Of a stretch of DNA of 64,000 nt, positions 44,454 to 53,927 are shown one piece after another (the stretch's first letter is position 1; each line of letters opens with the position of its first letter). Made by a program: the position numbers and the translations under genes. Source of the DNA: Rhodococcus yananensis (GTDB taxonomy: Bacteria; Actinomycetota; Actinomycetes; Mycobacteriales; Mycobacteriaceae); the NCBI RefSeq assembly GCF_020515525.1, contig NZ_JAIYEP010000005.1, positions 1 through 64,000 of the forward strand, given 5' to 3'. The notes below the pieces were generated by a model. It did no database searches. It was not told the DNA's origin and was given only the letters and a program-made list of their open reading frames with translations.

Positions 44454-44990
44454 TCAGGTTCGTGCGAGCACCCACACCGGTCCGGTGATCAGCCAGATCA
44501 CGGTGACGACACCGAGCATCGGGAACACCGACTCGAGTGCCGCGCTCTGCGTGTCGTCCGCGACGGTCGCGCCGAGCCCCAGGATCACCGCACCGCTGAT
44601 TCCGGCGGCGATCAGCCACTGTCCGAAACTGCGGCACTCGTTCCGGAACGCCTCGGGGCCGTCCTTGGGCGCGGGAACGGGTTTCTCACCACCGGCGAAC
44701 AGGTATGCGACGCGGCGGTCCGCCCAGCGGACGACGCTCGGCCCGAACGCGACACTCACCCCCAGATAGACGCCGGCGATCCGGTGGATGTGGCCGACCT
44801 CGCTCCCCCGGTGCAGGTCCATCGCCACCGCGACGAGCAGCACGATGTCGATCAACGGGATGAGTGCGAGCACCACGGCACCCGGTCTCGGCAGATGCAG
44901 CGGATAGCGGAGGAGGAGACCGAGCGCGAGGGCGATCCAGAAACCGATCTCGCTCGCGATGATGAACGCGGTGATGTGGCTGTCGAACAT
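44454..44990 (-). CDS. Integral membrane protein of unknown function
   Basis: The 178-residue protein has five hydrophobic segments: residues about 7-27, 38-58, 70-90 (weaker), 120-140 and 155-174. A Lys/Pro-rich loop lies around 100-110. I do not recognise a named family with certainty; it looks like the small membrane proteins often linked to two-component systems. A CACCCT word 6 bp before the ATG resembles a leaderless -10. The histidine kinase gene is divergent, starting 107 bp away. Confidence 0.75.
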   Translation of the reverse strand: MFDSHITAFIIASEIGFWIALALGLLLRYPLHLPRPGAVVLALIPLIDIVLLVAVAMDLHRGSEVGHIHRIAGVYLGVSVAFGPSVVRWADRRVAYLFAGGEKPVPAPKDGPEAFRNECRSFGQWLIAAGISGAVILGLGATVADDTQSAALESVFPMLGVVTVIWLITGPVWVLART

Positions 44991-45097
44991 GCTTCGAGGG
45001 TGGCCCGGCGACGATCGTCGGCGCGTCCGCCGTACGGGTGGCGCGGCGTCATCACTTCGGACGACGTCCGGCGTCGGAACCCGCCCCCTGTGGTCGA

Positions 45098-46282
45098 ATG
45101 GCGTCTGTGCTCGACCGTTGCGCCCCGTTCCTGATCGCGCTCGCGTACTTCGCGTGCGGGATCGTGTTGTACTCCCTGGACCTGGCGCAACTGGTCTACG
45201 ACGACGACATCGGCCCGTCCACGCGGGTGCGGGTGCTCGTCCTCGCCGCGACGTGCCTGCCGATCCTGTTGCGCCGCTCGCACCCCCTGCTCGGTCTGGC
45301 GCTGGCGTCCGTTCCCGTCGCCGTCGACGCGGCACTGGGAGTGTCGCTGCCGGTGTGGCTCGCGTACGGCGACCTGCTGTTCGCCGCGACCCTGTACGGC
45401 AGTGCCCGACTGAGCGTCGTGCTCGAACGCGCACCGATCGTGCCGGTCCTGCTGCTCGCTGTCGGTATCGGCGTCGCCCTGGACGATCTGCGGGTCGGGG
45501 TGTTCGTCGCCGCGATGGGCGCGTTGCTGGTGATGCTGCCGATCTGGTGGGGCCGGTCGGTTCGGACGCATCGCGAAGCGGCCGACACCGAACGCGCCAA
45601 GGCCCGCGCACTGGCGCGTGTCGCCGAGCTCGATCGCGCGTCGGCGGTCACCGCCGAACGGCAACGTCTCGCACGGGATCTGCACGACATCGTCGCCGGG
45701 CACCTGTCGGCCATCGCGATCCAGAGCGAAGCAGCGTTGCGGCTCGGCGACAGCAACCCGGAAAAAGCCGTGACCGTCCTCGAATCGGTGCGGTCGAACA
45801 GTGTGGAGGCGTTGCGGGAGATGCAGACGATGGTGGCGTTGCTGCGCAGCGACGGCGGTGATCGAACCGACGACGACGCCGCGACCGCGGGGCGCCTCGC
45901 CAACCTGTCGGTGCTCGTCGCCTCCGCCGAGGCGAGCGGCACACCCGTCACGGTGGACACCGTCGACCTGCCCGGAATGGACGCGGACGTCGACGTCACC
46001 GCGTACCGCATCATCCAGGAATCCCTGACGAACGCCACGAAACACGCACCGGGGCAGGCCGTCCACATCGCGCTGCGGGTCGACGGCCGGGAACTGACGA
46101 TCTCGGTGACGAACCCGCTCGGCGCCGACACCCCCACCGACGACGCGGTGGGGCACGGCCTGCGCAACATCGTCGACCGAGCCGCCGTCGTCGGTGGCCG
46201 GGCCCGCTCCGCCGCGACGGACGGGCTGTGGCGGACGGAAGCCCACCTTCCGATCAGGAACGGAACCGGAGACCCCTCGTGA
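45098..46282 (+). CDS. NarL-type sensor histidine kinase
   Basis: The 394-residue kinase has five or six membrane helices (residues 10-150), a coiled segment, then HisKA_3 with His in RLARDLHDIVAGHLSAIAIQSE, and HATPase_c with N-box IIQESLTNATKHAPG and G-box VGHGLRNIVDRAAVVGG. The DxGxG box is replaced by the TNPLGADTPTDD stretch, common in this actinobacterial subfamily. The ATG at 45098 opens the first hydrophobic segment. The response-regulator gene overlaps the last 4 bp (GTGA). Confidence 0.91.
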   Translation: MASVLDRCAPFLIALAYFACGIVLYSLDLAQLVYDDDIGPSTRVRVLVLAATCLPILLRRSHPLLGLALASVPVAVDAALGVSLPVWLAYGDLLFAATLYGSARLSVVLERAPIVPVLLLAVGIGVALDDLRVGVFVAAMGALLVMLPIWWGRSVRTHREAADTERAKARALARVAELDRASAVTAERQRLARDLHDIVAGHLSAIAIQSEAALRLGDSNPEKAVTVLESVRSNSVEALREMQTMVALLRSDGGDRTDDDAATAGRLANLSVLVASAEASGTPVTVDTVDLPGMDADVDVTAYRIIQESLTNATKHAPGQAVHIALRVDGRELTISVTNPLGADTPTDDAVGHGLRNIVDRAAVVGGRARSAATDGLWRTEAHLPIRNGTGDPS

Positions 46283-46920
46283 CCATCACCGTGTTGCTCG
46301 CCGACGATCACGCCGCCATCCGCAGCGGCCTGCGCATGATCCTCGAATCCGATCCCGACATCGAGGTGGTCGGCGAGGCCGCCGACGGCGCCGTCGCCGT
46401 CGCTCAGGTCCGCGCACTGAAACCCGACGTGGTGCTCATGGACATCCGTATGCCCCACACCGACGGGATCGCCGCGACCCGCGCGATCGTCGCGGAGACC
46501 GGCAGCCGCGTACTGGTCCTCACCAGTTTCGAGATCGACGAGTACGTCTTCGGGAGCCTGCGGGCCGGCGCCGGCGGGTATCTGCTGAAGACTGCCTCGG
46601 CCGACGATCTGCTGCGCGCGGTGCGCTCGGTCCACGCCGGTGACGGGGTGCTCGCCCCGGAGGTGACCCGCACCGTCATCGGCACCTTCGCGACGGAACA
46701 GGACCGCCCACCGGCCACGCCGGTGCCGGGGCTGGACACGCTCACCGGCCGGGAACGCGAGGTGTTCGACTGCATCGGGGAGGGGCTGTCGAACCGGCAG
46801 ATCGCGACGCGACTCGGGGTGGGTGAGACGACCGTGAAGACGCACGTCGCTCGGGTCCTGCACAAACTGGGCCTGCAGTCGCGGATCCAGGCCGCCATTC
46901 TGGCGCACGAGGCGCGGTGA
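46279..46920 (+). CDS. NarL/LuxR-family response regulator
   Basis: The 213-residue regulator has a receiver domain (LLADDHAAIRSGL, Asp in VVLMDIRMP, Thr in LVLTSF, Lys in YLLKTAS) and a GerE HTH (LTGREREVFDCIGEGLSNRQIATRLGVGETTVKTHVARVLHKL). The GTG start at 46279 overlaps the kinase stop. It should mediate the kinase output; no target is evident, though the adjacent thioesterase and membrane protein genes are candidates. Confidence 0.94.
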   Translation: MTITVLLADDHAAIRSGLRMILESDPDIEVVGEAADGAVAVAQVRALKPDVVLMDIRMPHTDGIAATRAIVAETGSRVLVLTSFEIDEYVFGSLRAGAGGYLLKTASADDLLRAVRSVHAGDGVLAPEVTRTVIGTFATEQDRPPATPVPGLDTLTGREREVFDCIGEGLSNRQIATRLGVGETTVKTHVARVLHKLGLQSRIQAAILAHEAR

Positions 46921-46932
46921 TAGGCATAGTCC

Positions 46933-47853
46933 ATGAGGACCGAGATCACCCGCCCGCTCGACCGCCCGTCCCTGTTCACCGGCGTCGGCGTCGACGTCAC
47001 CGGCAACGGCACGATCACCGTCACCCAGCCGGTGGGGCCCCGGTTCTACGACCACCGCGGTCGCACCACCATCGGGTCGATGGGTGTGCTCACCGACATC
47101 GCGGTCGGCTATCCCGCCGGACTCGCCCGCCAACTCGCCACCGGAATCCACACGCAGGGCGTGCTCGCGCAGCTCAGCGCCTCCACCGCGGACACCTTCC
47201 CGCAGACCGGTTCGGTGTCGGGTACGGCCCGCAGCCTCCACTTCGACGACGCGGTCGGGTTGTCCGCCGCCGAGATCCGCGACGACGACGGCCGACTCGT
47301 CCTGCACCTGACCGGGCGATCGATGGTCGTGGGCCGCGTGCCCGTCGACGCCGCGACCGCGCAGCCCGCGGAGCAACGGTCCGTGCCCGAGCCCGAAGCG
47401 TGGGCCGACTCCGACCTGCTCGCGTCGAGATCGGGTCTCGACATCGTCGCGGGGATCGCCGACGGCTCGATCCCGCGGGGTCCGCTCGCCGGGGTCCTCG
47501 GTATGCGGGTGGACGCGGCCGCACGCGGCACGATCGAGGGTGCGCTCGCGCCCGCCGAGTGGACGGCCAATCCGATCGGGTCGATCCAGGGCGGGGTGCT
47601 CGTGTCGATCGTCGACGTCGCCTCGTCGCTCGCCGCGCAGACCCTCACCGCGCCGGGTCAGGAGTACCGGACGCTGCAGTTGACCGTCGACTACCTGCGG
47701 TCCCCCGCCGTTCCGGGCCCGGACGTGCTGGTCCGTTCGAAGGTCACCCGGGCGGGCCGTCGCCTGGCGTCGGTGGACACCGCGCTCACCGCGGCCGACG
47801 GCACCGTGTTCGTGCGGGCATCGACGAGCGTGCAGCTGATGGCCGCTGCGTGA
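46933..47853 (+). CDS. Double-hotdog acyl-CoA thioesterase family protein
   Basis: The 306-residue protein has two PaaI/hotdog-like halves: the first with GRTTIGSMGVLTDIAVGYP and the second with NPIGSIQGGVLVSIVDVASSLAAQT and YRTLQLTVDYLRSPAVPGPDVLVRSKV. The second half fits the PaaI thioesterase signature better. It probably hydrolyses an acyl- or aryl-CoA. The gene starts 12 bp after the regulator stop and is likely co-transcribed, or it may be driven from a weak local box. Confidence 0.85.
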   Translation: MRTEITRPLDRPSLFTGVGVDVTGNGTITVTQPVGPRFYDHRGRTTIGSMGVLTDIAVGYPAGLARQLATGIHTQGVLAQLSASTADTFPQTGSVSGTARSLHFDDAVGLSAAEIRDDDGRLVLHLTGRSMVVGRVPVDAATAQPAEQRSVPEPEAWADSDLLASRSGLDIVAGIADGSIPRGPLAGVLGMRVDAAARGTIEGALAPAEWTANPIGSIQGGVLVSIVDVASSLAAQTLTAPGQEYRTLQLTVDYLRSPAVPGPDVLVRSKVTRAGRRLASVDTALTAADGTVFVRASTSVQLMAAA

Positions 47854-47886
47854 GCTGACATCCACTGCGTGACGGGGTGCCGCGGA

Positions 47887-49092
47887 TCAGATCCGTCGCG
47901 CCACCGACACCGCTGCCGCACCGAGCCGCGGGAACCGGCCGTCGGAGATCGTGGTGTACACGTTTCCTAGACGGTTGGTGACGAATGCGATGGACAGACC
48001 CGTCTCCGGGTCGCCGAACGCTCCGGACCCACCGAACCCGTAGTGCCCCACCGACGCGGTGGGCTGCCGGCGCATCGCGACCCAGCCCGGGTGGTAGCCG
48101 AGTCGCCAGTTCGCCCGGATCCCGATCACGTAGTCGTGACTGCGCGTCTGCACCTCGAGCAACTGACGGACGGTGTCCTCGGACAGCAACTGCACGTCTC
48201 CGATGCGGCCGCGGCCGGCGAGCGCCGCGTACATGCGGGCGAGCGCGCGGGCGGTGAACACCCCGTTCCAGCCGGGCATCACCGCGTCGTGCGCCTGCGG
48301 GCTGCGCATCACCTCGTCGAATCCCTCGGCCATGCCCGCCTCGGCGAGACCACGCACACCCGGCAGCCGCGACAGCACACTGCTCGCGGCGTCCCACGGC
48401 GCGGGCAGGAAGTTGACCTTCGGGAACACCCGGGCGATGCGATGCCGCTGATCGACGGGAACCCGATACCAGAACTCGTCCTCGCCGAGGGGTTCGGCGA
48501 TCTCGGTGCGGACGAGTTCCTCGAACGGAGTGCCCGTCACACGTGACGCGACCTCGGCGACGAGGTTTCCGTACGTGACGGCGTGGTAGCCGGGCCCGCG
48601 GAAGCGGCGGGGGTCGGGGGTGGCGGCGGCGAGCGCGGTCGCCACCTTCTGGGCGTCGAGCAATCCGAACCGGCCCGGGACGAGCCCCCGCGCCCGGTGC
48701 AGTCCCGCGCGGTGCGACATGAGGTGCCGCACGGTGATCCCGCCCTTCCCGGCGGCCGCGAACTCGGGCCAGTATTCGGCGACCGGTCGGTCGTAGGAGA
48801 CGAGCCCGCGGTCGGCGAGGCGATGCAGCACCGTGCTGGCGACGCCCTTGCCGGTGGAGAACGACAGGGCGACCGTGTCGCGGGTCCAGTGGCGGTCCTT
48901 CGCGGCCCAGCCCGCCCAGATGTCGAGGACGGGCTCGCCGTGCAGATACGCGGCGAGGGCTCCGCCGCCCTGGCTCGGCTTGTGGAACATGCGGAAGAAC
49001 TGGTCGGCGACAGGAAGGAATGCGGGGTCGACGAGCATCCGTGTGCACCCGTCGTCCTCGACCCCCATCGTGTCGTCGTCGCTTGCCGTCAC
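47887..49092 (-). CDS. Serine hydrolase of the beta-lactamase/EstB family
   Basis: The 401-residue enzyme has the class C-like motifs: Ser-x-x-Lys in SFSTGKGVAS, Tyr-x-Asn in HAVTYGNLVAEV, and HxG in GHYGFGGSGAFG. The remainder follows EstB/LACTB-type esterases rather than true beta-lactamases. There is no signal peptide, so it is probably cytosolic. The GTG at 49092 has CGGAGG 9 bp upstream; an ATG at 49068 is the alternative. Esterase or transesterase activity is expected. Confidence 0.88.
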   Translation of the reverse strand: MTASDDDTMGVEDDGCTRMLVDPAFLPVADQFFRMFHKPSQGGGALAAYLHGEPVLDIWAGWAAKDRHWTRDTVALSFSTGKGVASTVLHRLADRGLVSYDRPVAEYWPEFAAAGKGGITVRHLMSHRAGLHRARGLVPGRFGLLDAQKVATALAAATPDPRRFRGPGYHAVTYGNLVAEVASRVTGTPFEELVRTEIAEPLGEDEFWYRVPVDQRHRIARVFPKVNFLPAPWDAASSVLSRLPGVRGLAEAGMAEGFDEVMRSPQAHDAVMPGWNGVFTARALARMYAALAGRGRIGDVQLLSEDTVRQLLEVQTRSHDYVIGIRANWRLGYHPGWVAMRRQPTASVGHYGFGGSGAFGDPETGLSIAFVTNRLGNVYTTISDGRFPRLGAAAVSVARRI

Positions 49093-49217
49093 GTCGTGAT
49101 ACCTCCGTACCCCGCGATTCCTCACAATCCGCCCCGATGGTAGGTGCGGGGTCGGTGTTCCGTGGGAGTTCGCCACGCGAGGGCATCATCGGGCGTTTCG
49201 GTGTAAGGATGGAACGC

Positions 49218-51188
49218 ATGACCACCTCGCACCGACCGGAGCTCCGATCCGGAATCGATCTCACCCACGTCGACGAGGCCACGCGAGCCCAGGACGACCT
49301 GTTCGAGCACGTCAACGGTCGTTGGCTCGCCGAACACGAGATCCCGGCCGATCGCGCGCTCGACGGCGCTTTCCGCACCCTCGCCGACAAGGCCGAGGTC
49401 GACGTGCGCACCCTCATCGAGGAGGCCTCGGCATCGGGAGCGGCCGACGGCACCGACGCCCGCAAGATCGGTGATCTGTTCGCGAGCTTCACCGACACGG
49501 ACACCGTCGAGGCGGCGGGACTGACACCGATCGCCGACGAACTCGGCGCGATCGCGGACGCCGCCGACCGCGGCGAGCTGGCCGCGGTCCTCGGCCGGTT
49601 GCAGCGCGTGGGCGTGCCGGGGGCGCTGGCCCACTATGTCGACACGGATTCGAAGAATTCACAGCGGTACCTGATGCACCTGGCGCAGGGTGGGCTCGGT
49701 CTTCCCGACGAGTCGTACTACCGGGAGGACGGCCATGCCGAGATCCGCGGCAAGTACGTCGCGCACATGGGCCGCATGTTCGCTCTCGCCGGACTCGACC
49801 ACGATCCGCAGCGTGTGCTGGCGCTCGAGACGAAACTGGCCGCCGGACACTGGGATGTCGTCAAGCGTCGCGACGCCGACCTGACCTACAACCTGGTCAC
49901 CTTCGACGCCCTGGTCGCCGACCACGCCGGGTTCGACTGGTCGGGCTGGGTCACCGCGGCCGGTGCCGCCGTCGACCAGTGGGCCGAGGTCGTGGTGCGG
50001 CAACCGAGTTTCGTCGACACGTTCACCGCGTTGTGGACCCGGGAATCCCTCGACGACTGGAAGGCCTGGGCGGCGTGGCGGGTGCTGCGGGCCCGCGCGC
50101 CCTATCTGACCGAGGCGGTCGTCGAGGAGAACTTCGACTTCTACGGCCGCACCCTCACCGGTGCGCAGGAGATCCGGGAACGCTGGAAGCGCGGCGTGTC
50201 GCTCGTGGAGGATCTGCTGGGCGAAGCCGTCGGGAAACTGTATGTGGAAAGGCATTTCCCCGCGGAGGCGAAGGTCCGCATGCAGGTGCTCGTCGACAAT
50301 CTCATCGAGGCGTACCGGCGGAGCATCACGAACCTGGAGTGGATGAGCCCGCAGACCAGGGCGGCCGCGCTGCGCAAACTCGACAGGTTCACCCCGAAGG
50401 TGGGGTATCCCGACAAGTGGCGGGACTACTCGGCGGTGACGGTGACCCGTGACGACCTCGTCGGCAACTATCGCAGCGGGTACGCGGCCGAGTACGACCG
50501 GGAGCTGGCGAAGCTCGGTGGCCCCGTCGACCGCGACGAATGGTTCATGACTCCGCAGACGGTCAACGCCTACTACAACCCGGGAATGAACGAGATCGTG
50601 TTCCCCGCAGCGATTCTGCAGCCGCCGTTCTTCGACCTGCACGCGGACGACGCCGCGAACTACGGCGGGATCGGTGCGGTGATCGGACACGAGATCGGGC
50701 ACGGTTTCGACGACCAGGGTGCGAAGTACGACGGTGACGGCAATCTCGAGAACTGGTGGACGGATTCGGATCGCACCGAATTCGGCAAGCGCACGACCGC
50801 ACTGATCGCCCAGTACGACGGATTCGAACCGAAGGCCCTTCCCGGTCACCGCGTCAACGGCAGCTTCACGATCGGTGAGAACATCGGCGATCTCGGTGGA
50901 CTGTCGATCGCGTTGACCGCGTACGAGATCGCGCTCGGCGGCGAGGAGGCTCCGGTCCTCGACGGCCTGACGGGGCTGCAGCGCGTGTTCTTCGGGTGGG
51001 CGCAGGTGTGGCGCACGAAGGTTCGCGACGAGGAGGCGCTACGACGCCTGACGGTCGATCCGCATTCGCCGCCGGAGTTCCGGTGCAACGGGGTGATCCG
51101 CAACATCGACGCGTTCTACGACGCGTTCGACGTCACCGCGGACGACGCCCTGTACCTCGCACCCGAGGAGCGCGTCAAGATCTGGTGA
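49218..51188 (+). CDS. zmp1: M13-family zinc metallopeptidase (Zmp1-like)
   Basis: The 656-residue neprilysin-type peptidase has an N-terminal M13 helical domain starting GIDLTHVDEATRAQDDLFEHVNGRW, the substrate motif NAYYNPGMNEIVFPAAILQPPFF, zinc motif VIGHEIGHGFDDQG, third ligand in GENIGDLGGLS, and a terminal CNG-type motif ending in KIW. Length and motifs match M. tuberculosis Zmp1 (Rv0198c). It has no classic signal peptide, as in Zmp1. The ATG at 49218 has AAGGA 8 bp upstream; the ATG at 49209 has none at a useful distance. A 20-bp hairpin follows the stop. Confidence 0.92.
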   Translation: MTTSHRPELRSGIDLTHVDEATRAQDDLFEHVNGRWLAEHEIPADRALDGAFRTLADKAEVDVRTLIEEASASGAADGTDARKIGDLFASFTDTDTVEAAGLTPIADELGAIADAADRGELAAVLGRLQRVGVPGALAHYVDTDSKNSQRYLMHLAQGGLGLPDESYYREDGHAEIRGKYVAHMGRMFALAGLDHDPQRVLALETKLAAGHWDVVKRRDADLTYNLVTFDALVADHAGFDWSGWVTAAGAAVDQWAEVVVRQPSFVDTFTALWTRESLDDWKAWAAWRVLRARAPYLTEAVVEENFDFYGRTLTGAQEIRERWKRGVSLVEDLLGEAVGKLYVERHFPAEAKVRMQVLVDNLIEAYRRSITNLEWMSPQTRAAALRKLDRFTPKVGYPDKWRDYSAVTVTRDDLVGNYRSGYAAEYDRELAKLGGPVDRDEWFMTPQTVNAYYNPGMNEIVFPAAILQPPFFDLHADDAANYGGIGAVIGHEIGHGFDDQGAKYDGDGNLENWWTDSDRTEFGKRTTALIAQYDGFEPKALPGHRVNGSFTIGENIGDLGGLSIALTAYEIALGGEEAPVLDGLTGLQRVFFGWAQVWRTKVRDEEALRRLTVDPHSPPEFRCNGVIRNIDAFYDAFDVTADDALYLAPEERVKIW

Positions 51189-51234
51189 CCCGTGCGCACT
51201 TCTGGTAGTTCCCACTACCAGAAGTGCGCACGGG
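51189..51234. terminator. Bidirectional terminator between the M13 and M23 genes
   Basis: A perfect 20-bp stem, left arm 51189-51208 beginning CCCGTGCGCAC and right arm 51215-51234, encloses a 6-nt loop TTCCCA. It starts right after the M13 stop at 51188 and ends 11 bp before the converging M23 stop at 51245. This is the strongest hairpin in the window. Confidence 0.85.
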
Positions 51235-51244
51235 TGGGGGTGCG

Positions 51245-52027
51245 TCAGGAGCGGTGTGCGCCCGGGACCGGGATGCCCCGCGAGGCGAGCCACGGCGCCG
51301 GATCGATCTTGGTGCCGTCGGCGAGGTGCACCTCGTAGTGCAGGTGCGGTCCGGTCGACTGGCCGCGATTGCCCATGGTGGCGATCTGCTCGCCGGCAGC
51401 GACCTGCTGGCCGACGAACACACTGAACTGGTCGACGTGTCCGTAGACACCGACGGTGCCGTCGTCCTGCTGGACGCGCACCCACAGACCGAAGCCCGAC
51501 GCCGGTCCGGCCTCGATGACGGTGCCGTTCGTGACGGCGAGGATCGGGGTACCGATCGCGTTGGCGATGTCGATTCCGAAGTGGTGCGTGCCCCAGCGGG
51601 CACCGTAACCGGACGTGAAGACCCCCGCGGCGGGGAACACCGACGCGGGACGGCGGGCCGCTTCCTCACGGGCCGCCTGCTCGGCTTCCTCGTGGGCGAT
51701 CCGCTCGGCCTCGGCGGCTGCCGCCGCAGCCTGTTCGGCGAGGCGCTGCTGCTCCCGTTCGGTGGCGCGGCGCAGTTTCTCCGCGTAGTCCGAGACGTCC
51801 ATCCCCGGGATGGTCAGCACCTGCGGTGCCGTCGACAGCGCTTCGTCCGCGCCCGTCCACGACAGGCCCGCGGTGGCGCGCTCCCCGGTGGCGTGCGCGA
51901 CCGTCGTTCCCGCAACGGTCACCGCCCCGGCGACGAGGACGACGGAGGCCCACTTGCCCAACCGGGCCGCGGACGGACGCCGACGTTCGGCTGCGTTCTG
52001 CTCGATGTTCCGGGATGTGGAAGACAA
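51245..52027 (-). CDS. M23-family peptidoglycan endopeptidase
   Basis: The 260-residue secreted protein has an N-terminal signal/anchor (WASVVLVAGAVTVAGTTVAHA), an Ala/Glu-rich coiled-coil (residues about 80-125) and a LytM domain with HxxxD in THHFGIDIANA and HxH in GPHLHYEVHL. It should cleave peptide crosslinks in peptidoglycan. The start is a TTG at 52027 with AAGGA 6 bp before it. An inverted repeat lies in the promoter region. Such proteins help control cell-wall growth in actinobacteria. Confidence 0.9.
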   Translation of the reverse strand: MSSTSRNIEQNAAERRRPSAARLGKWASVVLVAGAVTVAGTTVAHATGERATAGLSWTGADEALSTAPQVLTIPGMDVSDYAEKLRRATEREQQRLAEQAAAAAAEAERIAHEEAEQAAREEAARRPASVFPAAGVFTSGYGARWGTHHFGIDIANAIGTPILAVTNGTVIEAGPASGFGLWVRVQQDDGTVGVYGHVDQFSVFVGQQVAAGEQIATMGNRGQSTGPHLHYEVHLADGTKIDPAPWLASRGIPVPGAHRS

Positions 52028-52634
52028 ATTCGATTCCTTGCCTGCTCGGCCCTCTCGGCCCGTACGACCCAGTCGATAACGAAAGGATCACGATTTCGTT
52101 ACAGACTACGTCTACCGCAGGCAACGGCGGCGTGTCGAATTGACACATTCTGATCAAGCACTCCTGAAATGCCCGAAATTCCGCCTCGTGAGTCACATGA
52201 GCACCGCAAGCCCGCACCAGCTCCGCGGTGGCACAGCGAAACGGTGGCCGAGGTCACCCACCGAGGTCCTCATGCGCGATTCATCACCTCGACGACCTTC
52301 CCGACGACGCGCGCACCCCGATGCGCCTCATGCACTCGCCGGTCACGACCCTCCCCGCCGAAGTCCGGAAACAACCCCGCACCCCCGACCGCGGTGGCGC
52401 CCGGGCCGATCTCATCCACGGCCCCGCCATGATCGACCACATCGGATCCCGTTCCCGTTGTAGCCGATCACAGGTCCGATATGTACGAAATACGGCGGCG
52501 GCGAGCCGGTTCTGGAGCGTGGTTGGATGATCATGAAGAGCGGTGTACGCGCGCGTCGGACGCGGCGCGAGCGGGCCTGCCGGGCAGCGCCGTTCTTCGT
52601 CAGCAGCCCACCCCGTGCCCCTGAGAGGACCAGG
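52028..52634. other. Intergenic region between the M23 and P450 genes
   Basis: This 607-bp divergent region holds the inverted repeat at 52077-52101 near the M23 start and an AT-richer patch around 52470-52500 before the P450 gene. A few short frames are present but none has domain-like content. I see no RNA gene. I tested for a c-di-AMP (ydaO) riboswitch, which often precedes such peptidase genes, and found no convincing match. Confidence 0.5.
52077..52101. promoter_or_regulatory. Inverted repeat in the M23 promoter region
   Basis: TAACGAAA (52077-52084) and TTTCGTTA (52094-52101) are perfect 8-bp inverted arms with a 9-bp centre, 50-75 bp upstream of the TTG start. It could be an operator for an envelope or growth regulator. 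Confidence 0.5.
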
Positions 52635-53927
52635 ATGACCGAACTCGAGTCGAAGAACTTCTTCACGGACCCCGACCTCGTCGAGGATCCGAATCCCTAC
52701 TACGACGCGATGCGCGAGGGATGCCCCGTCAAGCGGGAACCGCATCACAACGTCATGATGGTCACCGGATACGAAGAGGCCGTCCAGGTCCTCAGCGACG
52801 AGAAGGTCTTCTCGTCGTGCATCTCGGTGACCGGCCCCTTCTCGGGCTTCCCCATCCCGGACGACAGCGACGACCTCACCGATCTGATCGAAGAGCATCG
52901 GCCGTCGCTTCCGATGCACGACCAGCTCCCCACGATGGACCCCCCGCAGCACTCGGACCATCGCGCGCTGTTGATGCGCCTGATCACCCCCAAGCGCCTC
53001 AAGGAGAACGAGGAGTTCATCCACCGCCTCGCCGACAAGCTCCTCGACAACGTCCTCGCCAAGGGTGAAGGCGACTACATCACCGAATTCGCCGGCCCCT
53101 TCGCGATGCTCGTCATCGCCGACCTCCTCGGTGTTCCGGAGAGCGACCACGCGGAGTTCATCGCCGGCCTGAACCTGGCGACGGAGGGCGGCTTCTCGCT
53201 CGGCAGCACCGAGGGCGAGGCACTGAAACTCAACCCCCTCGAGTTCCTCTACAAGAAGTTCGGCGAGTACATCGAGGAGCGGCGCGCGAACCCCACCGAC
53301 GACGTCCTGACCGGGCTCGCAACCGCGACCTTCCCGGACGGCACGTTGCCCCCGGTCGACGACGTCCTCCGCATCGCCGCGAACGTGTTCTCCGCGGGTC
53401 AGGAGACCACGGTGCGACTGCTGAGTTCCGCACTCCGGATCATCGCCGAGCGACCCGAGATCCAGCAGACCCTCCGCGACAATCCGGAGAAGATCACCAA
53501 CTTCATCGAAGAGACGCTGCGCATGGAGAGCCCGATCAAGGGCGACTTCCGGCTCGCCAAGGTGCCGACCGAGGTCGGCGGCGTCGACATCCCGGCCGGA
53601 ACGATCATGATGCTCGTCAACGGCGCCGCCAATCGCGACCCCCGGCAGTTCTCCGACCCGGCCGATTTCGAACTCGATCGACGCAACGCGCGTACGCACA
53701 TCGCGTTCGGCCGAGGCGTGCACTCGTGCCCCGGCGCACCGCTCGCCCGCACGGAGGCACGCGTGGGCATCCAGCGACTCCTCGAGCGGACCACCGACAT
53801 CACGATCTCGGAGAAGGTGCACGGCCCGGAGGGCGATCGGAAGTTCGCCTACCTGCCGACGTTCATCCTCCGCGGTCTGATGAACCTCGGCCTGGAGTAC
53901 ACCGTCGCAGAAGGCGCCGACAAGTGA
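52635..53927 (+). CDS. Cytochrome P450
   Basis: The 430-residue soluble P450 has the I-helix oxygen motif FSAGQETT, ExxR in EETLRMES, and the heme-ligand loop AFGRGVHSCPGAPLAR with the Cys. The B-C region and long DDSDDLTDLIEEHRPS loop suit a large substrate. The ATG at 52635 has GAGGACC upstream. The [3Fe-4S] ferredoxin gene overlaps the last 4 bases, so the two form a redox pair; a ferredoxin reductase is not in the window. A TetR gene follows. Confidence 0.94.
   Translation: MTELESKNFFTDPDLVEDPNPYYDAMREGCPVKREPHHNVMMVTGYEEAVQVLSDEKVFSSCISVTGPFSGFPIPDDSDDLTDLIEEHRPSLPMHDQLPTMDPPQHSDHRALLMRLITPKRLKENEEFIHRLADKLLDNVLAKGEGDYITEFAGPFAMLVIADLLGVPESDHAEFIAGLNLATEGGFSLGSTEGEALKLNPLEFLYKKFGEYIEERRANPTDDVLTGLATATFPDGTLPPVDDVLRIAANVFSAGQETTVRLLSSALRIIAERPEIQQTLRDNPEKITNFIEETLRMESPIKGDFRLAKVPTEVGGVDIPAGTIMMLVNGAANRDPRQFSDPADFELDRRNARTHIAFGRGVHSCPGAPLARTEARVGIQRLLERTTDITISEKVHGPEGDRKFAYLPTFILRGLMNLGLEYTVAEGADK

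Noticed and set aside
45196-47865. An 889-codon minus-strand frame
   Set aside because: It lies opposite the kinase, response-regulator and thioesterase genes, all of which have clear motifs.
52028-52634. Possible c-di-AMP (ydaO) riboswitch before the M23 gene
   Set aside because: The genomic context fits, but I could not find the conserved helices or junction sequences; only an inverted repeat is clear.
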